From positions 6,294,552 to 6,358,551 of the forward strand of contig OY829660.1 in assembly GCA_963691815.1 (NCBI GenBank): a stretch of DNA of 64,000 nt, in the 5' to 3' direction. Shown here one piece after another: positions 1-13,300 of the stretch. This stretch comes from Echiichthys vipera. Taxonomy: Eukaryota > Chordata > Actinopteri > Perciformes > Trachinidae. The notes below the pieces were generated by a model. That model had not been told where the DNA came from and made no database searches. It worked only from the letters and a program-made list of their open reading frames with translations. The translations under genes were made by a program, and so were the position numbers. Each line of letters opens with the position of its first letter. Position 1 is the first letter of the stretch.

Positions 1-2017
1 TGTGCTGAACTGGCCGTTTACAGTGAATGTATCTGAGCTGCCTGCTGCTGCTGCTGGAAACAACACTGACACTGACACACAGCTAATGTAATCGACGTTA
101 AAACACTCCATAGAGCTCAGATGAGGATTCTTTGTCTGTATGAGTGATCCCTTTCACATAACACATAGTCATTTGATCCATAGTTAATCCAAAAATATTG
201 ATTAGAGAAGCTTTAACCAACATTATTTAGCGCCGACTGCCGTTAAGCGTGTTTTAATGATTCTCAATTTGTGTCAGACTTGAGTTGTTGACTCTAATAT
301 CACAACACACTGACGGCCCAGTGTTGAAGAACTGTCTTTGTTTGTCTTCTTCCCCGGCGTGGCAGTAAGGGAGCACTGGCACACAGAGAACAAAAAGAGA
401 TTCAGATGAGTCTGGATTTATTTATTTTTCATTTGATACATTACAGGCTACAGGTGCACCTGTAGGCTGACTGATCATGCGTACACTGAGGGAAGTTCAA
501 CATGGATTAAAACCTTTGCCCTTTTTTTTCAACATCACATGTACCAAACAGAAACATTTTAGATTTTCAGATTTTAGTCTGCATCCATTTTTGTTCTGTG
601 TGAGTTTCCCCTTGTTGCACAATACAAATGCCAGTGCCATAGACCTTCTCATTTGAACGTACATAGTGCATTTATACATACATGCATTAAGATCGGATTC
701 AAAAACAACTTTTCGCTTTTACGATTGGGTTCTGCATGGGCTCATTTGTGTAAAGTTTTCTATTTGTGTTGAAGTGAATGGTGGTCAGTGTGTTGTGTAT
801 TTTATTTCCTCTATTTAAAAATCCCCGTCTCCTCTTTTTGCTGTCTGCCTAAACTGAAAACAAGACTGTCACGACTTCCTTCCATGAAGAGAAACATTGA
901 TTTCGGCTCAGCGGGGATCATGCAAAACGGCCTCTCATTAAAATCATAATTAGAAGTTGGGAAAGGCACATGGGGTTCAACTCTGGGGCGATCTGAAAAA
1001 AGCACCGGAAACTATTACACTTGCACTGAGCCTTTCACTTCCAAACAAAACATGTTTGATTCCGTTCATGACATCTCACACAAGGTGAGGGGAAAGCTTA
1101 AAGCAAAGTCATGTCTGATGAAGATGTTTACAGCATTATGTCGAGGTACGATGGTTCGACTCCGCTGAGAACACGTTGATGCTTCAGCCTGTCCTCTTTC
1201 ATCATTTACAGTGACCGGAAAATGACTTTTTTAGATACTAAACTCAACATCTATATCTATGTGATGTTTATTTTATTGTGACAGATTGAAAAAAAAGGAG
1301 AAAACATGTCATTATCCTTCACGACTTATTTTACAGTGTGAAGGGCATTCGCTGTTTTGCGCCTGAAGGTCACTGCTGTGCACCATCATCGTCCATTCTT
1401 ACACAAATACCAACGACGTCACACGAACTCTCTGGCAATCGTCATAAACTCCCCGTCGATCACTTGTGAGGGTCCACTTCAAACACATATTAACACACAT
1501 ACACACACACACACACACACATTCACACGAGCACACTCTGCCCTCTCCCTGTCCCCAGCCGTGGTTGCCTAGGAGACAGCTGAGACAGGGACCCCATCTC
1601 ATTACACACCAATAGGGCTGTGTGAGTGGCTGGAGGAAGAAGCGTGGGATCTTTATCGCCATCTAGCAGCCAAGACGGAGAAACACACACATTTCTTTGA
1701 AGCCACGATTCTGCCTAGTAACTCAATATGCTGACTTCTGCTGCTGAAATCCAGCTTGGAATTTCTAATGAGACACACCACGCTGCAGGGCTTCATTATG
1801 CTCCATATGGGCTTTTAGTCAAATACTAACCTACTAGGAAATCAGTGGTGATGACACAAAATGATCATAAACGTGTGTTTTTTTAAAATGCAGTAAAGCA
1901 ACTTCTTTAAACTTGTGCCTGAGCAATTGATCACTTTTTTTATCACACTCCTCTGATACATCAACAGATGCATCATAGAGATAGATGAGATAGATTTAGA
2001 TAGATGAAGCTAACAGC

Positions 2018-2400
2018 AGTGGTGGAAAGTAAAAGTGCATTCACTCAAATACTGAACCTGAGTACAATTGAGGTACTTGATTGTTTTACATTTCATGCTA
2101 ATTTATACTTGTACTGCATTTTAGAGGTAGACATTGTACTTTTTACTACATTTTCTTCATTTAACAGCTACAGCTACTAGTCATTATTAGTCATAACATA
2201 TTCAGCTTTTAAAATAATTAAAAAATATTAAAAAATAACACACTGACAAGGGACCAGCCTGTAAAATAATACCTCAAAGTAAGAGTTGTTGTCAAAAATG
2301 ATAATGCAGGACTTTTCCTTGTAATAAATTATTTTTCTCTTGTGTCATTACTACTTTTACTCAAGTGAAAGAGCGTCACCAATGCACTTCACTTATTATA
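2018..2400 (+). mobile_element. MITE-like interspersed repeat (GTGGAAAGTAAAAGT family), copy 1
   Basis: It begins CAGTGGTGGAAAGTAAAAGT, continues with CTCAAATACTGAACCTGAGT and TTGTACTTTTTACTACATTT, and ends near CTACTTTTACTCAAGTGAAA. This is a widespread teleost repeat whose ends are imperfect inverted repeats. Confidence 0.6.
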
Positions 2401-2647
2401 TATCTGTACTGCAGGCTGAAAAGATCTATCAGGTTCAATAGGACAAAACTATGGTAGTCCATGGTCTAAAGGGCAGAACTGCTTTGAGGGTCCTTGAGAA
2501 AGGTAAAAATAATAATTGGAAAGTAATCTGTTGAGTGTCCCGATGATCCATATATTCACTTCTCCTCATTTGTAAGTCTGTAATAGTTCCTAATTTCTGA
2601 ACAACACAAATTACAGTAGATTCAGTTCACTCTCTAAACGTAGGCCT

Positions 2648-2945
2648 GGGCCTTTCTGTGTGGAGTTTGCATGTTCTCCCCGTGTCAGCGTGGGTTTTCT
2701 CCGGGTTCTCCGGTTTCCTCCCACAATCCAAAGACGTGCACGTGTTAGTTTAATTGATGACTCTAAAAATCGCCCGTAGGTGTGAATGGTTGTCTGTCTC
2801 TGTTCGTCTCTATGTGCCCTGTGATAGACTGGCGTCCTGTCCAGGGTGTACCCCGCCTCACGCCCGATGTCAGCTGGGATCGGCTCCAGCACCCCCTGAC
2901 CCCGACCCCGGGATAAGTGGTTGAAGATGAAAGAATGTATGTAAT
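2648..2945 (+). mobile_element. Common teleost LINE-derived repeat
   Basis: It carries TGTGGAGTTTGCATGTTCTC, TCCGGTTTCCTCCCACAATC, CCCTGTGATAGACTGGCG and TGGGATCGGCTCCAGCACCC in the order seen in one of the most abundant teleost interspersed repeats. It is probably an L2-like LINE 3' region or a SINE built on it. The exact family name is uncertain. Confidence 0.7.
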
Positions 2946-4319
2946 TAGCATGACAGCTGTATTAATCTCACATCACATATAGTACGTTGTACATTGTACC
3001 AGTCTGTTTTCTTCCAAACATTTCATCTCTCTCAGCTCAGCGGCTTCAGCACTTCAGTATGCACAGTATATGTACATATAGCATATTTTATGTGTAGCCC
3101 CGCTGCAGAACATCACACGATCTGAGACAATGACTCTGGAATATACTGCAGTTTATTAACTCTAATTGAAGTCTTATATTACATATTAAAAACACCAAGT
3201 AAAAATGGCCACATATATACACAGCAGCAGAAGCAGGAGTCTGGGCTGATTGAGCAGGACACTGTTGTGCTTTTAATTTCTACTTGGCTGGGAACAAAAG
3301 AGAGATCATCCTCGTGCTACACACGCCGTCTGTTACACAAATCCACAAACACGCGCCAGTGTTCACCTGTATAGATACCCTAGTCACCATAATGTGAGAG
3401 TGCAGTTAGGAATGTCAGCAATTAGATACCGGTGTAATTAAAGAGTTAGTTCCATCTTCTTTTGGCTGACCTCCTGTGGTTTAACTCGTCAGCCTGCGTC
3501 AGCGATCATGGTCAGAGGTCACACACGCTTGAACCGTTCTACCACAGAGGGCAGCAAAACACTGCTTTTCAGCCTGGTGTTAGGTTACTCTTTAGGAAAC
3601 AAACATAATACTCTGTGCCTAAAGAAGATAATAAAGGGTGTACACCCAGGGCAGGATACCAGCTTTGGTGTCCACCGCCTACTTTTATAATATTCTTTAA
3701 TCCAAATAGATGTTTCCAACATGGCTAAATCAAGTTTCTAGCAGAGTATACAAATAGGCTGGGTTGGGCTATAGTTTCCCACCCTGTTAACACCTGATTG
3801 ATGTACAGTAACTCTTCGCAACTACAGAAATTTGAAGTTACTACAATTTCAGTCTTGATACTTCAATATCGTCTAGTAGTGCTATTCATGCGCATGTGAA
3901 GATAAAGCATCTATGCACTATTTTAAATGTGAATAATCCACAAGTGTAACTCTACACAAGCAACCGCCTCGTCATCTGTTTTGGGATCATTCTGTCCTAG
4001 TCCACTGGATATATACTATTGTTGACCCCACTTAAAGCATAGTATTGTTATTTAGATGTCGATATAGGCAAGGGTGATTAGAGCTAACGCAACAGATTGA
4101 AAAAAGAAAAAAGAAAGAACATAGCACACATATTGTACACTTGTAACAAAGATCAACGTATAGATAAAAGACAAAAATATCAAGAAATAAACTATTTCAC
4201 ATAAGATATGGCATATACTGTAGAACTGGCCCTAACAAAACTACTCATTTGCCTCGAAAAGAAAAGATTTGCAAACTAATCGTGGTGAGGTGGTGAAAGG
4301 TCTTTGTAAACATTCTGTC

Positions 4320-7300
4320 CTAGGCTTCTGACTCGGATTGGTCGGTGGTGACGCTGCCGTTCAGCTCGCCCAGTCCCGTTTGCTCCTGGATGTCCGTCAT
4401 TTCTCCGACGATGAAGGTGGGCTCCCCTCCTTTGCTGCTGGCCGAGCCGCTGTCGGGCTGCTTGGACGCCTCATTTGTCAGCGTGGGCTCTTCATCCAGC
4501 TTGCTGGAGATGGACCAGTAGAGGTGAGCGTCGAGTCTGGCTGCAGCCAGTGAGAGCTCTCGTGCCGAGCAGGAGGGCGTGACCACCTTGGAGGAGAGGA
4601 AACCTTAGAGTCAGTCAAATCACTACACTCACATTTCAAACGTCCACGTGATGACCATATTATTATTACCAGGAGCGCAAGAAGAAGCCCCATTCCCAGA
4701 GTTAGATTTTAGTTACGTAAATAGAACCATAAACTACATTTTGGGAAATACATTTATTACCTTCACCAAGGAAATAATGTTTGTTTGTCCTTTGGCAACA
4801 GGATCGCGGCAAAATTACTGACCCAATTTCCATGAAATTTGGTGGAGGGGTATCCGAATCCGAATCACAGGGTGGATAGATTATTAGATAAAGAGAAATT
4901 ATTTTTCCCTTTGGTTAACAATGTGAGATCTGTGCTCTCCGATTGCCCTTTTAGTTTTCTATTTTTTTGCTGTTTTGCTGAGAGTTATATAAAGACATTG
5001 ATGCCGCTCTTATTACTGTACACCAAATATGAGGTTACAGCCAGACACAGCTTAGCTGAGTTTAGACTGGAAACAGAGGGAAACCACTGGTCTGGCTCTG
5101 TCTAAAGGTAACAAAACATGCCTACCAGCACCTCTAAAGCTCACTAATTAACATGACGTATCTTGTGTTTAATCTGTCACTGTGTTGCAACACTCAGACT
5201 ATGTAGGATCCTTGATTTGAGGGAATAGGGCCTGGAAATTCCTTGCAAAGTCCTTGAATTTGATGTTCTAGACGGTGTGGGAACTTTTATGTTTGGTTTG
5301 TTGATTGGTGGTTTTATAATAATTTCATGGAGTCTTGGAGGGTGCGATACAAACAGCGTCGACTCACCCAGTCAACGCACGTGGTGGTGGATTTTGTTAC
5401 CTTTGGACAAAATGCTTCTGTTTCCAGCCGTCATGCTAAGCTAAGCTAACCAGCTGCAGAAAACGAATAAGTGTATGTCACAAAATGTCAAACTATTCCT
5501 TTATACGATGCATTTAACTTGATCAGTATACCCTTTTCATGTTAATTTCTACATCTCTGGGTAAAACATTCTTCAGGGATCAATATGTGGAACTCACCCA
5601 GTGAAGTCAAAATGGACCATGAATCAAATCATCTTAAACTCACGCTGAAGCAGTTTGAAAGACAGGTCATGTACATGTAGTCATGCTACAGGTGCTTTTT
5701 ATTGCTTTTTATTAGATTGCTAGCATGTTGTTATTGTATTACTGTTTGTGCTCTGTGTTGTTTCGTTTGTGTTTTCCTGCTGCGTTGGTGTGCATTTGTA
5801 TGAAAGCTTAGGGATAGGCACATAGGCTCTAAAAGCTTTGGCGTGTGGCATTGATCCATGCTATGCACCTGTCCCTAGCAAAATAAACATGAAATAAATA
5901 CTTGAGTTAGAAGCTGTTGGCTATACATGTGGGTGGAGACAAAAATAGGGATAACAGCAAGTTGCTCCAGGTTTCCTTACTCAAACACTTGGTGGTTGAT
6001 GGAATAACTGCTAGGTTTGCAAAAGAAAATGGCAGAAAAGTTTGGCATTCATGAGAATGTTTAAGTGTTAAAGCATTGTCTGCTACTAAACTTCATTGTG
6101 ATCCCTATTTCATATGTTTCCCCCGGTTACCAAATTAAACCCACCTATATAAGACAGGGGTTGATCCCCTAATTCCAAAGATGTTACCTCAAACGTGTGA
6201 TGAAAGGCGCCGTAGTCGATGTCAAAGAAGCCCTCTGCCAGCAACATCATCGGGCTAAACCTGTGACCCCACAACACCTCCTCCGCTAGATAAGAGCTCC
6301 TCGCCTGGCACGTCATCCCTGCACACACAAACACGAGCACACTGATGCATTCATTACACCACACAATATTTATTCAGGCCTTTGTGATCCATGAAAGGAA
6401 ATAACTGGAGTCCACACCTAAAACTCGCAGAGATAGTTCATTTAGTCACAAAGTTGTAATGAATTTTCCGTGCAGCCGAGCTCTGACTGCTGGCTACTTC
6501 TTTGTTACTCTCCACCGCACTCTGACTAAGGGAATCGATATTTGGAGTAGGCCGAGAGGCCACCTTTACCTCATGGAAGACGCATCATGAATACCTCTGA
6601 TACACTGAATCTCTGCCAAACAGGGAGGAACGGTTGAGTATATTGTCCTCTCAGAATGAATCTGACATAAGACAGAAGAAAGGTTAAATACAGGCCATCT
6701 AAACCCTCACACAGTACAGGTAACTGCAAGACTCTGTTTATGCGCTTTAAACTGTCTGTTTTTTTAAACCGGTACAAGCCAGTGTAGCCAAGAATAGGAA
6801 GAATATAAGTATAACAGGTGCTAAACTCAGCTTCTAAATATGGCCTCTGTGAGCCCAGCTGCTGTGAATGATTTCCACACTCAGTAAACCGTGAATCCAG
6901 ACCTCTTAAAGGTTTCATACATTTGGTAAAAAAATTCTCCTAAGGCTAGGGAGAAACCTGAAATTTGTGTGAATCCAGAACAAAGCGTGACTAACAGCGA
7001 GTTAGTCCATAAGGCGTCCGCGCCTTGCTCAAGGGCAGATGAGTGTTCACTGACACACATTAGCTGGTGTGGGGATGGCGGTGGGCTCTCCGCCTGCTAA
7101 GACACCTCTTTGCATATGCTGCGATCACGTATCCATTAGCTGTCAACTATTAAACTCATCGCCAACTATTTTGATGACTGATTCATCTGTTTGAGTTCTT
7201 TTTGTAAGAAAAATGTAAAATTCGGTGATTTCAGCTCCTTGAATTGATATTTTCTGGTTTGATGATATTGATAGTAAACGCAATATCAAAACAAGGACAT

Positions 7301-10300
7301 TTGAGGACGTCATCCTGGGTTTTAGGAGACACATTGGACCATTTTCTGACATTTTAAAGATCAAACAACTAATCGATTAACTGAGAAAATAATGGTCAGA
7401 TTAACCAACAACGGAAATGATCATTAATTGGAGCTCTAATACACTGTAACACATTTGAATCTCTGTCAAAAGTGTTGAACGACTGCTCCTTTTGTCGACA
7501 TTAGGTGATGAGGACGGGCAGTATAAGAACACAAAAACATCCCTCTTAAGATCACCTGCTCCAGTGATTACTCTCCACTTTTGTTCCCGGTTATATAAGA
7601 CATTCACTCAGGCCTTTAAAGATACGTACATGTATATTTCCTCTGTAATCTCAACATCATAATGCTCTAAAAGCTTCCTGAAAAGACCGAGAAGAGACGG
7701 AGAGCTCTAAAACAATCAATTGCAGATGTAAATTCAGACATTCTGAACGAAGAAACTCATTTTCTAATGGACGGCTGTGGACGGGCTTTGCTTTGTGTAA
7801 AACAGTGATGGCATTACTGTAAAACCAGACAGTTGTATGCATCTACAAGACTCATTTCCTAATGCTCAATACTGCAGCCAAACATTTACAGCACAGAGGC
7901 CGTTCGAACTTTACAGCAAATTCAATTTCAAGTTATTATTTTCCACACAAAAAATATATATTGTTATATTATAGAACAGTTTGATCATTTTATATCTACA
8001 TCTTTATTCTTATTACCGTATGAGCTATTCTGCTTGTAGATTGTACATTTTTTTAAAACATAATCCTCTTAATATAGCTGCATTTATTTATTTTTTCACT
8101 ATTTCCAGGACTGCATTGATTTGTAACAGCACATATTATCATATATTAACATTTGAACATGAAATAATTTCCCGCTCAGTCATTTAAGGGCGCGTTAGCT
8201 ATAATGCACGGTGGTCGTGTGACTGCAGATACTGGGCATATACCTCAGCATGCAACTGCGTGTTTGTGTGTCCAACAAACAATGTTTCCTGAATTGCCCC
8301 CCGGGGACAAATAAAGTTTTTTGAATTTGAATTTGAATTTTCATGTTGGTTATTTTCTCAAACTGACAGCAGAGAAACTGGGATTACAGCACACAAAGAA
8401 GAGTCCACTGTATCTTTACATAGCAGATATTTGTTTACTGCTATATTAATGCTCTCAACGTTGAGTGCAGCTCAAAGGATTTACCAGGGATGATTTTTAG
8501 ATGATGATGTTTGCGGTTCTCATTACTTTAGAACATGGGACGGGAACCCTGCTCCTAGAGGACCACTGTGCTGCATAATTTAGGTCTCTCTCTGCTCCCT
8601 GCTTCAGAACAACGTTTAACCCGTTCCTCACCGGTCGCCTCCACCATTCCCTCCAGGATGACCACGATCTCAAAGTCCTCCTTTTCCAGCTGGGACTGCG
8701 ACATGTCCCAGAAGGGCGAATGTACGTCGATCTCATGGGAGATCACCAGCGGAGAGACCAGAAAGAGACGGTCATCGCCCGTCTCAAAGCCCACGCTGAT
8801 GTCTGTCTGGTCCAGAGGGATGAACTCACCTGAAGGAGACAATAAGGTAGGAGGTGAAGGGAGGGAACGGAGAGGATGAAATCAAGATCCGGACGACACA
8901 GTTTTATAGTGTATGTCGGATTCTGTTCAGAAAGCCATCAACAGAACAAAACTGCTTTTAATTCTTTTCAGGAATCATTCATCAAACATAAACTACTGTT
9001 TGTGCATGTGTGTATTTTGAGCCTGTATGTGTGTGACCCTTGCGGGACGAATAAAGGCATTCTTTCTTTCAAAATGGCCTCAAAAAAAGGGAAAGGACAT
9101 CCTAAAGGCTACTTGTTACAAAAGTCCTTAGGTAGTTTTGTATTGTTTTGTATTACTAGGTAGTCTCTCTGCCTCTGATGTTGTAGTAAAGGTGCAGGTG
9201 TCATAGTGGAAGCAGTAGCAATGAGTAGTGGAGTCACTACAGCGTTGGTAGTGAGTAGAAAGTACCAGTGCTATCATTAATGGTCTCACCCTCCTGAGTC
9301 TGTTTGGACTTGATGAGCTTGGCCCTCATGTTGGCCCCTACGATGTGGGAGCTCCTGAGGTCGCCCACCCTGAACATCAGACAGAGCTTGTCGTCTCTCA
9401 GGGAGATGACGGCGTGTTTGGAGAACACCAGCGTCTCTGCCCGTTTGTTGGGCTGCGAGATCTTCACAAACATACAGCCGACCTGGACCGAGAGGAGGGA
9501 GGGGACGGTAAAGGAGAGGTGAAACAGACTCTGCAGACAGTGCGAGTGCAAAAGCGTCAAATATTTGCAACAGCTGCAAAAGACATCTTTTATTCTGCAT
9601 AATTTACACTCATGCAGACTGTACAGGTGTGAACATTCATCATGACTGCTGAATACGAACACGGCTCGTTTTGTCAATAGAGCTTGTTATATCCGGTTCT
9701 CAATGTTAAAGCACAGTACTGACACTTGATTTCTTTTATATGAATAGCCAAACGGCCCGGTTGCTATCATGGCATGTTTCCAGCTCGTAAACATGCATAA
9801 ACGAGATTGTGCTCGGACACCGGTGCGCGGAATCATCCTAATCAAAAGAGTGCTTACTTTGTGGGAAAAATCCAGCTCCATCAGCACTTTCAAAGTAAAT
9901 ATTCTTTTGCAGGAGGCGTACCATCTGCACCACTTTAGTGTCATTTCATCTGCATAGTATTGATTGCGTACACTCTTCTCTCTAAGCTCTAGGCTGGAGT
10001 CTGAGAGTCAGATTTGTATGCTTTTTCTTTTTTCTTTAACCTGACCTCCTGATGTTCTAGAGCAGGTTTGATTGTCACTGAAACACATTAATACTACAGT
10101 GGCAGTATAGCAAAGACATCCAGGTTGCGTTCAGGCTGCCTATAAATGACTGAGATTAAATACTTCAGCCATATGTGATTTCAATTGATATTTTATCATT
10201 ATAACATGCTATAATAATATGTTTCAATGATTTTATCCTGTCATTTTAGGTTTCATCACCAAATATCGAAACATTTAGAGGTAAATGAAACAATTTCTGT

Positions 10301-13300
10301 TAAGTCTAATAATCTCAAAATCAATCTAAGATGCAGAGAGGGAAATAACATTTTATTTTCCTCAAATGAACCCAAAATATTCTTTATCAATACTATTGTT
10401 CACGGTACATCATGCCTGCAGAATCTGAATCATTTTTGCTATTACTGTCTGACTGAATATGATTTTCACATCTCTCAGTAAGGTGCCAGCCCGGGTGCTC
10501 ACCATGAAGGCGTTGACCATTGAGCCCAGTATAGCTTGCAGCAGCAGCAGCATGGTGCCCACTGGACACTGGTCGGTGATGACGCGGTGGCCGTAGCCAA
10601 TGGTGGTCTCCGTCTCGATGGAGAAGAGGAAGGCCGAGATGAAGCCGTTGACATTGTTGACGCACGGCGTCCACGCCTCATCCTCCAGATGGTCCAGATC
10701 CCCCCTTTGGGAGGAAAGAAAAGAGGAGAATGTGTGAAGAAGGGGAGGGGGGGAGGGTGACTAAGTGGGTGTCAAGAGAGAGAAATAGACAGAGAGCAAG
10801 AAGATTTATATTCTTAGAACAGGGGTGCAGAAGTCTGAGGTTGACGAGTCGCCTCTCCCTTTATATTTACAATCACCTTTCAGCCAATTACATTAATGAC
10901 TGAGAAGTAATCCTCACATTAACCATAATGTTTAACCTGACAACCGCGCTGTCACTTTTTGTTGATGCTGCAAAAACCTACTTTTTCCATCATGTACCAT
11001 GACATACAGCATCTTCACTATGATGGTTTATCAGTCCGCTGGCACTAAGAGTCTGCGGATTTCCTTTCAAACTATTCTGCACAGGCTAATGTCCCTGATT
11101 AACACGGCTCCAGCCAGAGAGAGAGAGCTAATTAATGAAAGTGGTGTTAGGTAATTTATACAATATATGACTTTTATCGACCCGTGTTGGTGACCAAGGA
11201 AGTGCAATAACACCGACAGCTCTCTGGCACAGCTTAAGGTGGCCTGTAATTGATATAAAGAGGGCACAGTTTTACGAGATGAATACGTTAGCTAATTAGA
11301 GTGAGGATCCAGCAGATGCGTCTAGTGAGGAACTCATCGTGATTAAATGCACTGTAATATTAATACTGCCTTGTCATCTGCTTTTTTGGCTGAAAAATTG
11401 GGCCTTTTTTTTTGGCCTTTGTTGCAGAAATGTCTTCTAATACCGGTCTCTCAGTATCTTCCTCCATCTTTGAACAATTAAAAAGGAAGTGTTGCCTCGT
11501 CATTATTGCATTAGAGGACATTTTGGGAAATATGATTGCTTTCTCGCTGAGAGTTTGGTGAGATGATCGATACTACTCTTATACCCGGTAGAAGATTTGA
11601 TTCCATTGGCCATTTTTGCAAAATGCATGTCCCTTAACTGCCATCCCTAGCCTGGCATCGCAAGACTAATCTCAAATGCGCATTTGTGCTTTTAGGTCGA
11701 ATCCGATTTTATCAGCAGTGCGGAGCAAAATGCTTCTAGACTTACAACCAATCACAGCAAAGAAAAAGTGGAGCTTGGTCAGTGGAAAACAACAGTGGCC
11801 GGGTCACCAACTTTCTTAAATTACAGCTAAACAGCACACTAAAATGCTTTTATGAAATTATTTTAGAAAACAACACAGTTACAGAATACCAAGTTATATT
11901 TGATCAGCCCTGTCTAGTTTAACTGTTTGACCTGAGTTTGGTGACCCAGTAAAACCCCACTGAACGGCCCTGCACACTGGACGCTTTACACTGTCGTCTT
12001 AAACCAGCCGACCACCAGAAACAAGGTTGTGATTGTCAATGCAATGTCAAGCCGCGGGAAATCGGAAATGGGAGAGGGGTGAGGTCTCGTTTTGTTTCCA
12101 GGCCATGCCACCCCCCCACCCCCCCTCCATCCCCTAGTAACAGAGAGTGTGCAGGGACAGAGAGGTTGTGTAGTTGAATATGTAAGCCCTGCCTGACTCA
12201 TTAATCTTTTATCTGACTGAGGTTTGTATAAGCAAGAATCTAAAGCCCTGAGCATGCCTCTGAAAAATTAGTAGCTTAACTGTGTATTGATAAATCCATG
12301 GCACTGTCCGTGGTGCTGAAGTAGCAAATGGATTTGTAACTGCAACCTTTTCTCTGAGTCCTGCCCTTCTGTCAGTTCCGCCTTGGATCTATAATATTCT
12401 CTAAACAACTGTATGTAGCTAGAGTAGAGGAGTTATTAATAAATACAGACACTGACACAGAGTCACTGTTCATATACTGTGTATGCAATTTCGTCCGGAG
12501 CCAAACTACAACCTTTTTTCGCACCTAAACCAAGTTGTCTTGGTACCTAAACTTAACTGTCACCTTTTGTTGTGACTGTGCGCCATTTCACAACGATAAA
12601 TAGAACTCCATCTTTCGCAAGAGGTATGTAGTGTGAAGCTACAGCCGGGAGACGGTTACTTTAGCTTAGCACAAAGACTGGAAACAGGGAGCCACAGCTA
12701 GACGGGCTCTGACATCTACCTGCCAGAAACTCTAAAGCTCACAAATTAACATTTGACTTTTGATCTGGCTCACTGTCATTGGGATTTAGTAACAGTAGGG
12801 TTTAAGCAGAATGAAAGTGTACGGACTCCTCTATGGCTCAGGGCCGAAGAGATCTGAATAAATAAACTTCTTCTTCCCCCTTTGCTCAACAATCTTACCT
12901 ACAGTAGGCTATGAGGTACCAGATGGCCCCGAAGAAGAGCCACGTGACAGCGTAGGCCATGACGAAAACGAAGAGAGAGCAGCGCCAGTTGAGGTCCACC
13001 AGCGTGGTGAAGATGTCAGTCAGGTAGCGGTAAGTCTCCCGCATGTTACCGTGCTGCACATTGCAGCGGCCGTTCTTCTCCACATACCGCTGTCTCCTAC
13101 GCCGAGCCCGGGCTGGGGAAGAGACGGGGTGATGCGGTACCATGTGAGACAGGAGGAAAAGCCACACGCTACGGTTACAGAGGTCTGAAAAGCTTCTGTA
13201 GAAAACACATGCAACATGAGTTTTGTTGCTGTTTTATGCCGTAAACAAGGTTGAAGACGAGTATTCAGTGGTGCCTCTCCATTTCATAACCCTATGTTCC

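Larger units (their letters stand above)
1..4319. other. kcnj9 3' flank and intergenic DNA
   Basis: No protein-coding exon was recognised. It holds an (AC)n run (1501-1520), two interspersed repeats (2018-2400, 2648-2945) and otherwise AT-rich DNA. The kcnj9 3' UTR must start at 4319 and run toward lower coordinates. A minus-strand AATAAA at 3152-3157 is one possible end. Confidence 0.5.
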
